From the NCBI RefSeq assembly GCF_002150005.2, contig NZ_MSPP01000001.1, positions 1-64,000 of the forward strand: DNA of 64,000 nucleotides, in the 5' to 3' direction. Below the pieces are notes generated by a model that made no database searches, had not been told where the DNA came from, and was given only the letters and a program-made list of their open reading frames with translations. The translations under genes and the position numbers were made by a program. Source of the stretch: Marivivens niveibacter. GTDB taxonomy: Bacteria > Pseudomonadota > Alphaproteobacteria > Rhodobacterales > Rhodobacteraceae. This document shows positions 41,544-51,265 of this stretch, piece after piece; the stretch's first letter is position 1; every line of letters starts with the position of its first letter.

Positions 41544-42977
41544 ATGCTGCCTCGATTGTCAGGATTGGCCCTGCCATTCGGGGCGGGCATTGTTCTGTCT
41601 TTCGGACAAGAACCATTTCATTGGCCAGTCGTGGTTTTGCCCGCGCTGGCCATTCTGATTTGGGCCATCGCGCGGGCTGCGGATGCCCGCCGTGGTGGGG
41701 CGTATGCCTTTGCTGCGGGCTTTGGTTATTTTCTGCCAACGCTCAGCTGGATCATAAACCCGTTTTTGGTCGAACCTGAACTTTACGCTTGGATGGCACC
41801 GTTTGCTGCGGTGTTGCTGCCTGCTGGTTTGGCATTGATATGGGCCGCTTTTGTTTGGGCGGCGATGAAATGGTCGCGCAGCGTTGCTGGCGTGACTTTG
41901 GGATTGATGGCCGCAGAAGTGTTTCGCGCCTACGCCCTGACAGGGTTTCCGTGGGCGCAGGTTTCGCACGCGATGCTTGATACCATTACCATGCCGCTGT
42001 TCGCTGTGATGGGGGCCATGGGTCTGACCTTGTTGATGTTGGGCGTGGCGGGTGTCGCTGCAAGCCGCGCGCGATGGTGGGTGCTGTTCATTTTGGCGCT
42101 GCCCGCCGTGCCCTATTCGCCAGCGGCGACAGAGGTGACGCAATCGACCGTCCGTTTAGTCCAGCCGAACGCATCCCAAGCTGACAAATGGGTGCCAGAA
42201 AAGGCTGAGGAATTTTATCAGCGGATGCTGTCTGCTTCGATGGCGATGCCTGCGCCGGATTTGATTGTTTGGCCTGAAACGGCCATTCCGACCCTAATGA
42301 ACTATGCAGAATACACGCTGAAAGAAGTGTCAGCAGCGACGCCGACATCGACGGTGATCCTAGGCCTGAATCGCAGTGCTGATGGGCTGTATTACAACAG
42401 TATGCTGGCGCTGAAATCTGATGGGACGCGGTCTGTTTATGACAAATCCCACCTTGTACCGTTCGGTGAATATATTCCGGGTGGTGAACTGGCGTGGAAA
42501 TTGGGCATTCGTGGATTTGCGGCTCGCGATGGCGCGGCCTACGCTGCTGGTCCCGGTCCAGAGGTCATCGATGTTCCTAGCGTGGGACCGATCCTACCGT
42601 TGATCTGTTACGAAGGTATTTTCCCTTCCATGTCGGCCAGTGGGGTTCGGCCTGCCGCATTGGTATTGATTACAAATGACGCATGGTTTGGTCCGTCGGC
42701 GGGTCCCAAACAGCATTTTGCCCAAGCACGCATTCGCGCCATCGAACAAGGCGTCGCAATGGTCCGCGTCGGGAATACGGGCATATCCGCAGTGATTGAT
42801 GGGCGCGGAACGGTTGTTGCGGATGTACCGTTTCAGACCGACGGCTACGTTGACGCGGCTTTGCCTATTGCTCTGCCGACTACTTTTTACACCCAGATGG
42901 GTAGGTTTTTGGGATTTATTGTAATCCTCACAGCACTGTGCGCCGTAATATTCAGCAATCGGTCAAATGGCCGTTGA
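41544..42977 (+). CDS. lnt: Apolipoprotein N-acyltransferase
   Basis: An inner-membrane enzyme that adds the third acyl chain to lipoproteins, needed by the lipoproteins elsewhere in this window. 477 residues: about six N-terminal helices, then a periplasmic carbon-nitrogen hydrolase domain with the triad Glu in VWPETAIPTL, Lys in VYDKSHLVPFGEYIP and Cys in PLICYEGIFP, and a final membrane helix. It is last gene of the phoH-ybeY-corC-lnt block. Confidence 0.96.
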   Translation: MLPRLSGLALPFGAGIVLSFGQEPFHWPVVVLPALAILIWAIARAADARRGGAYAFAAGFGYFLPTLSWIINPFLVEPELYAWMAPFAAVLLPAGLALIWAAFVWAAMKWSRSVAGVTLGLMAAEVFRAYALTGFPWAQVSHAMLDTITMPLFAVMGAMGLTLLMLGVAGVAASRARWWVLFILALPAVPYSPAATEVTQSTVRLVQPNASQADKWVPEKAEEFYQRMLSASMAMPAPDLIVWPETAIPTLMNYAEYTLKEVSAATPTSTVILGLNRSADGLYYNSMLALKSDGTRSVYDKSHLVPFGEYIPGGELAWKLGIRGFAARDGAAYAAGPGPEVIDVPSVGPILPLICYEGIFPSMSASGVRPAALVLITNDAWFGPSAGPKQHFAQARIRAIEQGVAMVRVGNTGISAVIDGRGTVVADVPFQTDGYVDAALPIALPTTFYTQMGRFLGFIVILTALCAVIFSNRSNGR

Positions 42978-43013
42978 CGCTAAACTCTGGCGGGTCTAAC
43001 CGATACCTCACTC

Positions 43014-43060
43014 ACCCCCACAACGGCTTCCTGGCGTGGCGGGTCACATCTAATGGAGCA
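43014..43060 (+). promoter_or_regulatory. SAM/SAH riboswitch controlling metK
   Basis: Just before metK is ACAACGGCTTCCTGGCGTGG, whose core AACGGCTTCCTGGC is the conserved loop of the SAM/SAH riboswitch, closed by CCCCCAC (43015-43021) against GTGG-C-GGG (43036-43043). A linker and TAATGGAGCA (43051-43060) follow. The GGAG in that last block is both the pseudoknot partner of the CTTCC loop bases and the ribosome binding site of metK, so ligand binding should hide it. The class is known from Rhodobacterales upstream of metK. Confidence 0.9.
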
Positions 43061-43064
43061 TTTC

Positions 43065-44246
43065 ATGTCACGACTGGACTACACATTCACTTCGGAATCC
43101 GTATCCGAAGGTCACCCCGATAAAGTATGCGACCGCATCTCTGACTCGGTTCTAGATGCGCTTTTGGCCGAAGAGCCAGAAGCCCGCGTTGCCTGCGAAA
43201 CATTTGCGACGACCAACCGTGTCGTCATCGGGGGCGAAGTTGGCCTGTCCGATCAGTCCAAACTGGCAGAGTATATGGAATCGATGCCTGATATCGTGCG
43301 CGGCGCGATCAAAGACATCGGTTACGAACAGGATAAATTCCACTGGGAAACCGTGGAAATCACCAACCTGCTGCACGAACAATCGGCCCACATCGCCCAA
43401 GGCGTGGACGAAGCTGATGGCAAAGACGAAGGAGCAGGCGACCAAGGCATCATGTTCGGTTACGCGACCAACGAAACCGAAGCGTTGATGCCCGCACCGA
43501 TCCAATACAGCCACGCCATTCTGCGCCGTCTGGCCGAAGTCCGTAAAAACGGCACCGAACCAGCGCTGGGCCCAGATGCCAAGGCGCAGCTGTCGGTCAT
43601 CTATCGCGGCGGTCAGCCTGTTGGCGTATCGTCGCTGGTTCTGTCGACCCAGCATTTGGATGAATCGCTATCGTCCGCTGACGTTCGCGCGATCGTTGAG
43701 CCGTACATCCGCGAAACTCTGCCTGATGGCTGGTTGTCGGATGCGACCGAATGGTGGATCAACCCAACGGGCAAATTCGTCATTGGCGGCCCTGATGGTG
43801 ACGCAGGTCTGACGGGCCGTAAAATCATCGTAGACACCTACGGCGGCGCGGCTCCACACGGCGGCGGCGCGTTTTCGGGCAAAGACCCGACTAAAGTTGA
43901 CCGCTCGGCCGCTTATGCTGCGCGTTACCTGGCGAAAAATGTTGTGGCGGCTGGTCTGGCAGACAAATGCACGATCCAGTTGTCCTATGCGATTGGTGTT
44001 GCGAAACCACTGTCGATCTATGCCAACACCCACGGCACCAGCAAAGTCGATGAGGCTGCGATTGAACGCGCCGTTTCGGGTGCGATGGACCTGACCCCAC
44101 GTGGTATCCGTACCCATCTGGGTCTGAATAAACCGATCTATGCCCGCACCGCAGCTTATGGTCACTTTGGCCGTGAACCTGATGCGGACGGCGGTTTTTC
44201 GTGGGAACGCACCGATCTGGTCGATGCGCTGACCAAAGCGGTCTAA
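43065..44246 (+). CDS. metK: S-adenosylmethionine synthase
   Basis: It makes SAM from methionine and ATP. 393 residues from ATG 43065: [36 protein letters not shown] (ATP motif), [20 protein letters not shown] and [20 protein letters not shown] (the second signature). ATG 43053 is in frame but lies inside the riboswitch, whose GGAG at 43055-43058 is the ribosome binding site of the later ATG. Controlled by the SAM/SAH riboswitch, giving feedback by product. A perfect terminator follows. Confidence 0.97.
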   Translation: MSRLDYTFTSESVSEGHPDKVCDRISDSVLDALLAEEPEARVACETFATTNRVVIGGEVGLSDQSKLAEYMESMPDIVRGAIKDIGYEQDKFHWETVEITNLLHEQSAHIAQGVDEADGKDEGAGDQGIMFGYATNETEALMPAPIQYSHAILRRLAEVRKNGTEPALGPDAKAQLSVIYRGGQPVGVSSLVLSTQHLDESLSSADVRAIVEPYIRETLPDGWLSDATEWWINPTGKFVIGGPDGDAGLTGRKIIVDTYGGAAPHGGGAFSGKDPTKVDRSAAYAARYLAKNVVAAGLADKCTIQLSYAIGVAKPLSIYANTHGTSKVDEAAIERAVSGAMDLTPRGIRTHLGLNKPIYARTAAYGHFGREPDADGGFSWERTDLVDALTKAV

Positions 44247-44252
44247 ATTATG

Positions 44253-44281
44253 AAAGGGCGGTGTTGTGCCGCCCTTTTTTG
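44253..44281 (+). terminator. Rho-independent terminator of metK
   Basis: GGGCGG (44256-44261) and CCGCCC (44269-44274) with a 7-nt loop, flanked by AAA and TTTTTT. Confidence 0.95.
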
Positions 44282-44303
44282 TATCTGTGCCAGTGGGGCG
44301 AAT

Positions 44304-44765
44304 ATGTGGCGTTTAGGGTTTATCGCGATCATTAGTCTGTCGGCGTGTACTATGGAAATGGCGTCCTTGGGGTCGCCATCTTTGGTTGGACGCACCGCGC
44401 AAACGTACAGCACAGACCACGGAACCCAAGTTGAATATCTGGCCGCTGATGGTCACGCGATATTGTGGTACCCGCAGCGGCCAATCCCGTGGGTTGGCGA
44501 ATGGGAACGCCGCACTGGTCAAATGTGTTTCCGATATTTGGTTGAAACGACATCAGGTCTCGCGTTTAGCGAATGGACTTGTTCCAATTGGAACACCTAC
44601 ATGCGCAGCGTGAATGAATTGTGGCAGGGCGATATTTTCAATCTTGATACAAGATCTGTTCCATTCACGATTCCGGATCGCGATGTGTATTCAATTACTG
44701 AATTGGCGGATCAGGCGGGAATTGATCTATCAACAACCCAAGATGTCATGCTGACCATCCGCTGA
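44304..44765 (+). CDS. Small lipoprotein of unknown function
   Basis: A 153-residue protein: signal MWRLGFIAIISLSAC with lipobox LSAC and lipidated Cys15. The body (VEYLAADGHAILWYPQRPIP, CFRYLVETTSGLAFSEWTC, WQGDIFNLDTRSVPF) has several Trp and a Cys pair that could form a disulfide. I recognise a Rhodobacteraceae-like type but no named family. The start is set after the metK terminator; the same frame upstream runs through that hairpin and is not used. Confidence 0.7.
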   Translation: MWRLGFIAIISLSACTMEMASLGSPSLVGRTAQTYSTDHGTQVEYLAADGHAILWYPQRPIPWVGEWERRTGQMCFRYLVETTSGLAFSEWTCSNWNTYMRSVNELWQGDIFNLDTRSVPFTIPDRDVYSITELADQAGIDLSTTQDVMLTIR

Positions 44766-44803
44766 TATTGCCGTGCGCCGCGCGTCCTGCTACAGCGCGG
44801 CCT

Positions 44804-45517
44804 ATGACCAGCGCAAACAAACACCCCAAAGCCCCTTGGCGTAACTTTTATGGCCGAATTCACGGGAAAACCCTGAATCAGGCGCAAAAAGATTACTTGG
44901 ACGAAGATTTGGCCGCATTGGCCCCTGGTGGCGTGGATTGGGAAACCAATCCGAACCGCGATCCGATCGACATGGCGGCCCGTTTTCACGGCAAACCTGT
45001 CTGGGTCGAAATCGGCTTTGGCGGCGGCGAACACCTGATCCACATGGCGGAAAAATATCCTGACGTGGAAATCATCGGGTGCGAACCGTTCATCAACGGT
45101 GTTGCGATGCTGCTGGGCAAAATCCGCAAATCAGGCGCGACCAATATTTCGGTCCACCCTGGTGATGCGCGGGATTTGTTTGATGTTCTGCCCGATGAAT
45201 CCATCGAAAAGGCGTTTTTGAACTATCCCGACCCATGGCCGAAAAAACGCCACCACCGCCGCCGTTTTGTGACCGACGAACATCTAGATCCGCTGTTTCG
45301 TAAATTGAAACCCGGTTCGGAATTCCGCGTTGCGACGGATATCCCTGACTATGTGCGCCAAACCCTAGAGGAAGTGCCGAAAGCAGGGTTCCAATGGACC
45401 GCGGAAGGCCCGACCGATTGGCGCGATCCGTGGGGCGATTGGATTTCGACCCGTTACGAACAAAAGGCTCTGCGCGAAGGCCGGACGCCGCATTATCTGA
45501 CGTTCATCCGGCCTTGA
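44804..45517 (+). CDS. trmB: tRNA (guanine-N7-)-methyltransferase
   Basis: It methylates G46 of tRNA with SAM. 237 residues: VWVEIGFGGGEHLIHMAEKY (SAM motif I), EIIGCEPFINGVAMLLGKI, and LNYPDPWPKKRHHRRRFV, the family signature for tRNA binding. ATG 44804 begins MTSANKHPKAPWRNFYGRI, matching family starts. Convergent with apt with 4 bases between the ends. Confidence 0.95.
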   Translation: MTSANKHPKAPWRNFYGRIHGKTLNQAQKDYLDEDLAALAPGGVDWETNPNRDPIDMAARFHGKPVWVEIGFGGGEHLIHMAEKYPDVEIIGCEPFINGVAMLLGKIRKSGATNISVHPGDARDLFDVLPDESIEKAFLNYPDPWPKKRHHRRRFVTDEHLDPLFRKLKPGSEFRVATDIPDYVRQTLEEVPKAGFQWTAEGPTDWRDPWGDWISTRYEQKALREGRTPHYLTFIRP

Positions 45518-45521
45518 TCGT

Positions 45522-46052
45522 TTAGGCGCCTTCGAAATCACATAGCGTGTGGACGGACATGCCCATGTCCGTCAGGTGCTTGCGACCGCCCAATTCGGGC
45601 AGGTCCACGACAAAGGCGCAGCCAACAACAACCGCGCCCAGCTGTTCGACCAGATGGATGCCCGCTGCCGCTGTGCCGCCCGTTGCCAACAGATCGTCGA
45701 CGATCAAAACGCGTTCGCCAGCCTGCAGCGCGTCATCGTGGATTTCAACGGTCGCTTCGCCGTATTCCAGTTTGTAGTCCTGCGCGATGGTTTTGCCGGG
45801 CAGTTTGCCTTTCTTACGGACGGGCACGAAACCGACGGCCAATTGGTGCGCGACTGCGCCGCCCAGAATAAATCCGCGGGCCTCTAGCCCGATGACCTTG
45901 TCGATTTTTTGATCCATGTAGGGATGCAGCAATTGATCGACCGCCATCCGAAACCCGCGCGGGTCTGAAAACAATGTGGTCACGTCGCGGAACATGATGC
46001 CTTCGTGCGGGAAATCGGGGATCGTGCGGATATAGTCCTGAACAGTCTTCAT
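45522..46052 (-). CDS. apt: Adenine phosphoribosyltransferase
   Basis: It salvages adenine to AMP with PRPP. 176 residues from ATG 46052 (AGAGG before it): [49 protein letters not shown] and the PRPP loop [19 protein letters not shown]. It lies 34 bases behind mtnP, which releases adenine, so the two form a pathway-linked pair. Confidence 0.96.
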   Translation of the reverse strand: MKTVQDYIRTIPDFPHEGIMFRDVTTLFSDPRGFRMAVDQLLHPYMDQKIDKVIGLEARGFILGGAVAHQLAVGFVPVRKKGKLPGKTIAQDYKLEYGEATVEIHDDALQAGERVLIVDDLLATGGTAAAGIHLVEQLGAVVVGCAFVVDLPELGGRKHLTDMGMSVHTLCDFEGA

Positions 46053-46086
46053 GTCGGCCTCTGATTTGAATTCGGCGCGGGGGCTA

Positions 46087-46953
46087 TCAGCCCAATAGGC
46101 GGCCCGCAATCACCTTTAGCTTTTCGACCATGGTGCCGTCGCGTTTGTCGGGCGCGGTCATGATGGCATATTCTAGCGCCGTGTCACATCCGCAGGGGCA
46201 GGGCGCGCGTTCGGTGCCCAAAATAGCGGGTAGATTGGCGACTGTTTGTTTGGCGTTGGCCGAGTTGCCGTTCAGCGTGGCGATGATGTCGGTGATTTGT
46301 ACCGCGCCATGATCGGGGTGCCAGCTGTCATAGTCGGTGATCATCGCAATTGACGCGTAGCAAAGCTCGGCCTCTCGCGCCAATTTCGCCTCTGGCATGT
46401 TGGTCATGCCGATGACGTCACAGCCCCACGCGCGGTACATGTGGCTTTCGGCCATCGAACTGAATTGCGGGCCTTCCATGGCGAGGTACGTCCCGCCGCG
46501 ATGAACGGTTGTGCCTGTTGCCTTGGCCGCGGTTTCAGCGGCGTCCATCAGGCGTTCGCAGGTCGGATGCGCGACGCTGACGTGGGCGACCAATCCGGGG
46601 CCAAAGAACGATTTTTCGCGCGCAAAGGTGCGGTCGATGAACTGATCGACGATGACAAAATCACCCGGCGCCATGTTTTCGCGGAACGACCCGCAGGCAG
46701 ACACGCTGAACACATCCGTTACGCCCAAAATTTTTAGCGCCGCGATATTCGCGCGGTAGTTCACGGTTGACGGTGTCTGCACGTGGCCGCGCCCGTGGCG
46801 AGGCAGAAACACCATATCGACGCCGTTCAATGTGCCCGTCAGCAATTCATCTGACGGCGCGCCCCAAGGCGTATCGACCGCGACCCATTTGCGGTTTTCC
46901 AGCCCGTCGATGTCATAAACGCCCGATCCGCCAATGATTCCGATTTTTGTCAT
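46087..46953 (-). CDS. mtnP: S-methyl-5'-thioadenosine phosphorylase
   Basis: It splits methylthioadenosine, a by-product of SAM use, into adenine and methylthioribose-1-phosphate. 288 residues from ATG 46953: [79 protein letters not shown] and [28 protein letters not shown] precedes the start. It works with apt downstream; metK is 2 kb away on the other strand. Confidence 0.95.
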   Translation of the reverse strand: MTKIGIIGGSGVYDIDGLENRKWVAVDTPWGAPSDELLTGTLNGVDMVFLPRHGRGHVQTPSTVNYRANIAALKILGVTDVFSVSACGSFRENMAPGDFVIVDQFIDRTFAREKSFFGPGLVAHVSVAHPTCERLMDAAETAAKATGTTVHRGGTYLAMEGPQFSSMAESHMYRAWGCDVIGMTNMPEAKLAREAELCYASIAMITDYDSWHPDHGAVQITDIIATLNGNSANAKQTVANLPAILGTERAPCPCGCDTALEYAIMTAPDKRDGTMVEKLKVIAGRLLG

Positions 46954-47027
46954 GAGTCTCACCTGTTCATCTTTTGGTTGCAACGGTGCCGTGTCGCGTT
47001 TGGATGTGCAACCCTGTTGTTGTGGTG

Positions 47028-47055
47028 AATTTTGGTCATTAGGGGTACCAAAATT
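47028..47055. promoter_or_regulatory. Candidate operator: AATTTTGGT-N10-ACCAAAATT
   Basis: Two perfect 9-bp arms (47028-47036, 47047-47055) with centres 19 bp apart in the 173-bp space between the divergent mtnP and SulP genes. The AT-rich arms and helical spacing suit a dimeric or tetrameric repressor; a terminator is unlikely, since no gene converges here. The bound factor is unknown. Confidence 0.6.
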
Positions 47056-47126
47056 TCAGCGTGGGTTCACTTTCAGACGCTAACAGGATAGGGGCGGATC
47101 AAGCGAACAGAAACAGGATCTGGACT

Positions 47127-48740
47127 ATGCCCCGCGCGACATTGTCGGCCTTTGCCGAAAAATTAGCGATTGCCGACAAAGGTGATCTGACGCCGTCCCA
47201 AATGAAAACCGAAATTCTGTCGGGCCTGACCGTGGCGCTGGCGCTGGTGCCCGAGGCTGTGGCCTTTGCATTCGTGGCGGGCGTTCATCCGTTGGTCGGC
47301 CTGTATGCGGCGTTTATCATTGGTTTGGTGACTGCGCTGATCGGCGGCCGTCCGGGCATGATTTCGGGCGCGACGGGCGCTTTGGCTGTTGTGATGGTGG
47401 CTCTGGTTGCCGAACACGGCGTCGAATACCTGTTTGCGACCGTGGTTCTGATGGGGATCATCCAGATCGCGGTTGGTATTCTGCGCTGGGGTAAATTCAT
47501 CCGCCTTGTTCCGCACCCTGTGATGTTGGGTTTTGTGAACGGTCTGGCGATCGTTATTTTCTTGGCCCAGATGACGCAATTTCAGGTCCCAGGCACGGCA
47601 GAGGTATCGGGCCACGGCGCGTCGGGCGGTGAATGGCTGTCGGGTATGCAGCTATACATGATGCTGGGTCTGGTCGCGCTGACCATGGCGATCATTTACG
47701 CGCTGCCAAAGTTCACGAACATCATCCCTGCGCCTCTGGCGGGTATCGGCATCACCGCGATCATCGTGATCGTGTTCAGCATCGATGTTCCGCGCGTTGG
47801 CGATATGGCCGAAATCAAAGGCGGCCTGCCGATGTTCCATTTTCCAGAGGTTCCGCTGAACCTAGAAACCCTGAAAATCATCCTGCCGTATTCGGTCATT
47901 CTGGCCGCGATTGGCCTGATTGAATCGCTGCTGACGCTGAACTTGGTTGGCGAGATGACCAACAAACGCGGCGGCGCTTCGCAGGAATGCATCGCGCAGG
48001 GTTCTGCAAACTTTATCGCTGGTTTCTTTGGCACCATGGGCGGCTGTGCGATGATCGGTCAGTCGATGATCAACGTGAAATCTGGCGGACGCACCCGCGT
48101 GGCTGGTATCGCTGCGGCGCTGTTCCTGCTGGCGTTCATCGTTGTCGCTTCGCCGTTGATTGAACAGATCCCTCTGGCGGCGCTGGTTGGCGTTATGTTC
48201 ATGGTGGTGATCGGCACGTTCGCGTGGAATTCGTTCAAAATCCTGTTCCGCGTACCGCTGACCGATGCATTCGTGATCGTTCTGGTGACGGTAGTGACCG
48301 TGATGACCGACCTTGCGACCGCCGTTGTTGTGGGCGTGATCGTATCGGCGCTGGCCTATGCGTGGAACAACGCGCGCCGCATTCACGCGAAATCCTATGC
48401 CACCCCCGAAGGCGCAAAGGTTTATCAAATTCAGGGCCCCCTGTTCTTTGGCTCGGCCGAAGGGTTCGCCGAACTGTTCGACGTTGCGAACGATCCATCG
48501 CTGGTGATCATCGATTTCAACGACAGCCGCGTTGTTGACCAATCGGCCCTGCAATCGATCGAGGCGATCGCCGCCAAATACGAAGCCGCCGGTAAAAAGG
48601 TTCAGCTGCGTCACCTAAGCCACGATTGCCATGCCCTACTGAAAAAGGCGGGTCACCTGATCGTGGATAGCGACGACGATCCCGATTACGAAGTTGCTGT
48701 TGATTACAGCGTCCGCACCGGCATTTTGGGCGGTCACTAA
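47127..48740 (+). CDS. SulP-family anion transporter with STAS domain
   Basis: A 537-residue inner-membrane transporter, probably for sulfate or bicarbonate. SulP signatures: MKTEILSGLTVALALVPEAV, GLYAAFIIGLVTALIGGRPG, MISGATGALAVVM, and PHPVMLGFVNGLAIVIFLAQ. The cytoplasmic STAS domain is at about 415-520 (VYQIQGPLFFGSAEGFAELF; IIDFNDSRVVDQSALQSIE). No carbonic anhydrase or sulfur gene is adjacent, so the substrate is open. ATG 47127 gives a good family start; an ATG at 47103-equivalent positions is not supported by a ribosome site. A 28-bp palindrome upstream may control it. Confidence 0.9.
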   Translation: MPRATLSAFAEKLAIADKGDLTPSQMKTEILSGLTVALALVPEAVAFAFVAGVHPLVGLYAAFIIGLVTALIGGRPGMISGATGALAVVMVALVAEHGVEYLFATVVLMGIIQIAVGILRWGKFIRLVPHPVMLGFVNGLAIVIFLAQMTQFQVPGTAEVSGHGASGGEWLSGMQLYMMLGLVALTMAIIYALPKFTNIIPAPLAGIGITAIIVIVFSIDVPRVGDMAEIKGGLPMFHFPEVPLNLETLKIILPYSVILAAIGLIESLLTLNLVGEMTNKRGGASQECIAQGSANFIAGFFGTMGGCAMIGQSMINVKSGGRTRVAGIAAALFLLAFIVVASPLIEQIPLAALVGVMFMVVIGTFAWNSFKILFRVPLTDAFVIVLVTVVTVMTDLATAVVVGVIVSALAYAWNNARRIHAKSYATPEGAKVYQIQGPLFFGSAEGFAELFDVANDPSLVIIDFNDSRVVDQSALQSIEAIAAKYEAAGKKVQLRHLSHDCHALLKKAGHLIVDSDDDPDYEVAVDYSVRTGILGGH

Positions 48741-48749
48741 ACACCACGT

Positions 48750-48771
48750 CGGCGCGTCTACGGGCGCGCCG
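48750..48771 (+). terminator. GC hairpin after the SulP gene, without T-run
   Basis: CGGCGCG and CGCGCCG form a perfect 7-bp stem with an 8-nt loop about 10 bases after the stop. The downstream bases are CATCTGGACC, so any terminator role is doubtful. Confidence 0.4.
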
Positions 48772-48831
48772 CATCTGGACCATGAATTGGTCCCGCGATA
48801 TGACGCTTTGCATAGCTAAAAGAGGTTACTC

Positions 48832-50181
48832 ATGTCCGGTCACGGCACTCCGATCCCGATGATTTCCCGCAAATGTGGCCCGCTGAATGGCGTGGCGAAT
48901 GTGCCGGGCGATAAATCCATTTCGCACCGTTCGCTGATTTTGGGCGCGTTGTCCGTGGGTAAAACCGAAATCACTGGCCTTTTGTTGGGCGAGGACGTTC
49001 TGGACACCGCCAAAGCGATGCGCGCATTCGGCGCGACGGTCGTAGATCACGGCGAAGGCAACTGGTCCGTCGAAGGCGTCGGCGTTGGCGGGTTCAAAGA
49101 ACCTGAAAACGTGATCGACTGCGGCAACTCGGGCACGGGCGTGCGTTTGATCATGGGTTGCATGGCGACCTCTCCGATCACTGCGACATTCACGGGCGAC
49201 GCATCGCTGAATTCCCGCCCAATGGGCCGCGTGACTGATCCGCTGATGCTGTTCGGCGCGAAATCCTATGGCCGTCAGGGTGGCCGCCTGCCGTTGACCA
49301 TCGTTGGCGCGGAAAACCCTGTGCCTGTGACCTACAAAACGCCTGTTCCATCGGCGCAGGTCAAATCGGCAGTTTTGTTGGCGGGCCTGAATGCCCCGGG
49401 CAAAACAGTGGTCATTGAACAAGAGGCAACCCGCGATCACACTGAACGCATGCTGCAAGGGTTTGGCGCAGAGCTGACCGTTGAAGAAACCGACGAAGGC
49501 CGCGTGATCACGCTGACCGGTCAGCCGGAATTAAAAGCGCAGACCATCATTGTGCCGCGCGATCCATCGTCGGCTGCGTTCCCTGTTTGCGCTGCGATCA
49601 TCACCGAAGGGTCGGATGTATTGGTGCCGAACATCGGCCTGAACGACACTCGTGCGGGTCTGTTCACGACCTTGCGTGAAATGGGCGCGGATCTGGAATA
49701 CGAAAACCTGCGCGAAGAAGGCGGCGAACCAGTCGCAGACCTGCGTGCAAAATACAGCCCGAACCTAAAAGGTATCGAGGTTCCTCCAGCGCGTGCCGCG
49801 TCGATGATCGACGAATACCCTGTGCTGTCCGTTGTTGCGGCCTTTGCGGCGGGCGACACCGTGATGAAGGGCGTCAAAGAACTGCGCGTCAAAGAATCCG
49901 ACCGCATCGACGCGATGGCCAAAGGTCTGCGCGCTGCTGGTGTGACCGTGGACGAAGGCGATGATTGGTGGATCGTCAAAGGCCAAGGTTTCGGCAACGT
50001 CAAAGGTGGAGCCACCGTTGAATCCCGTTTGGACCACCGTATCGCGATGTCGTTCATGGTGATGGGCATGGCGACGAACGAACCGATGCGCGTCGACGAC
50101 GGTAGCCCGATCGCGACATCGTTCCCGATCTTTGAACCGCTGATGGCCGAACTGGGCGCAGCGATCACCCGCGAGGCATAA
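48832..50181 (+). CDS. aroA: 3-phosphoshikimate 1-carboxyvinyltransferase (EPSP synthase)
   Basis: The shikimate-pathway step that joins shikimate 3-phosphate and PEP; target of glyphosate. 449 residues: [53 protein letters not shown] and [19 protein letters not shown]. The GDKSISHR and SRPMxR details place it near the class II-like enzymes of alphaproteobacteria. AGAGG precedes the ATG. It leads the aroA-cmk pair with 1 base between. Confidence 0.97.
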   Translation: MSGHGTPIPMISRKCGPLNGVANVPGDKSISHRSLILGALSVGKTEITGLLLGEDVLDTAKAMRAFGATVVDHGEGNWSVEGVGVGGFKEPENVIDCGNSGTGVRLIMGCMATSPITATFTGDASLNSRPMGRVTDPLMLFGAKSYGRQGGRLPLTIVGAENPVPVTYKTPVPSAQVKSAVLLAGLNAPGKTVVIEQEATRDHTERMLQGFGAELTVEETDEGRVITLTGQPELKAQTIIVPRDPSSAAFPVCAAIITEGSDVLVPNIGLNDTRAGLFTTLREMGADLEYENLREEGGEPVADLRAKYSPNLKGIEVPPARAASMIDEYPVLSVVAAFAAGDTVMKGVKELRVKESDRIDAMAKGLRAAGVTVDEGDDWWIVKGQGFGNVKGGATVESRLDHRIAMSFMVMGMATNEPMRVDDGSPIATSFPIFEPLMAELGAAITREA

Positions 50182-50182
50182 G

Positions 50183-50788
50183 ATGCAGTTTACGGTTGCG
50201 ATTGATGGACCTGCCGCCGCAGGCAAAGGCACAATTTCCAAAGCGGTCGCAGCCGCATTCGGCTTTGCCCACCTAGATACAGGGCTTTTGTACCGCGCCG
50301 TGGGGGCGAAAACGTTGGATGGCATGGACGCCGTGACGGCGGCGGAAACGCTGGACCCTGTGGATTTGGAAAATGACGCACTGCGGACATCCGCAGTTGC
50401 GCAGGCCGCTAGCAAAGTTGCCGTCATTCCCGAAGTGCGAAGCGCGCTGATCGCATTTCAGCAGTCATTCGCCCGCCGCACAGGTGGCGCTGTTTTGGAT
50501 GGCCGCGATATTGGTACGGTGATTTGTCCCGATGCGGACGTGAAACTGTTCGTGACCGCCAGCGCGGAATGCCGTGCGGAACGTCGGTTTTTGGAATTAT
50601 CCTCTAAAAATCCCGAAACGACCCGCGAACAAGTGCTGGCCGATGTGATCGCCCGCGACAAACGCGACAGCGAACGCGCAACCGCGCCGCTAAAGCCTGC
50701 CGACGACGCTGTGATGATCGACACGTCGGATATGTCCATTGACGAAGCGATCAAAGCCGCCTGCGACGCGATCAACGCCGCCCGTTAA
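50183..50788 (+). CDS. cmk: Cytidylate kinase
   Basis: It phosphorylates CMP and dCMP. 201 residues: P-loop [55 protein letters not shown] and [20 protein letters not shown]. In many bacteria rpsA follows directly; here two other genes lie between. The 3' end overlaps the convergent hxlR by 4 bases. Confidence 0.97.
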   Translation: MQFTVAIDGPAAAGKGTISKAVAAAFGFAHLDTGLLYRAVGAKTLDGMDAVTAAETLDPVDLENDALRTSAVAQAASKVAVIPEVRSALIAFQQSFARRTGGAVLDGRDIGTVICPDADVKLFVTASAECRAERRFLELSSKNPETTREQVLADVIARDKRDSERATAPLKPADDAVMIDTSDMSIDEAIKAACDAINAAR

Positions 50789-51189
50789 TCGGGATGTTTT
50801 GCGTCGAAATCGGCGCGTGCGGCATCAATCTGTTCCAGATGCTTTAGCCCCCAATCCCCCAGATAACGAATTGGATCGCCAAAGGATTCCCCGAGGGCGG
50901 TCAATTCGTAATCCACGCGCGGTGGTACGGTGTCATGCACTGTGCGGCGTACCAGCCCATCGCGTTCCAATTCGCGCAAAGTCCGCGATAACATACGCTG
51001 CGTAATGCCCAAATGCCGTTTCAGTTCATTGAAACGCATCATGCCCATGCCATCTAGTGCAAGGATGACAAGAACGCTCCAGCGATCGCCGACGCGCGAC
51101 ATGAACCCGTTCAGTTTTTCACAGGCCATAGGGCAGTGGCCAATGGTGTGATCCTTCATGGTGTCATCCTTGATACTGGTTTCAAACAT
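50785..51189 (-). CDS. HxlR-family transcriptional regulator
   Basis: A 134-residue winged helix-turn-helix regulator: [60 protein letters not shown] and [20 protein letters not shown]. HxlR proteins sense reactive aldehydes, quinones or disulfide stress, often through the N-terminal Cys (here CPMAC). It is divergent from a nitroreductase, its probable target. ATG 51189 has AAGAAGG upstream; ATG 51159 is an alternative. Confidence 0.9.
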   Translation of the reverse strand: MFETSIKDDTMKDHTIGHCPMACEKLNGFMSRVGDRWSVLVILALDGMGMMRFNELKRHLGITQRMLSRTLRELERDGLVRRTVHDTVPPRVDYELTALGESFGDPIRYLGDWGLKHLEQIDAARADFDAKHPD

Positions 51190-51246
51190 GTGCCTTCTTG
51201 TCGGCGCGTTTCAGTGTCCAATATATACCAGTATTGAAAATATACT
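51173..51246. promoter_or_regulatory. Candidate HxlR operator elements
   Basis: ATACTGGT (51173-51180) and its complement ACCAGTAT (51228-51235) flank the divergent start region, and AGTAT-N7-ATACT (51230-51234 and 51242-51246) lies 20 bases before the nitroreductase start. ATAC/GTAT-rich dyads of this kind suit an HxlR dimer. The first element is within the hxlR 5' coding region if the start is 51189. Confidence 0.4.
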
Positions 51247-51265
51247 AGACTAAAGGACTCCTCCA

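Noticed and set aside
47862-48614. 250-codon open frame antisense to the SulP transporter
   Set aside because: His/Arg/Gln-rich composition typical of an antisense shadow; the sense frame has clear SulP and STAS motifs.
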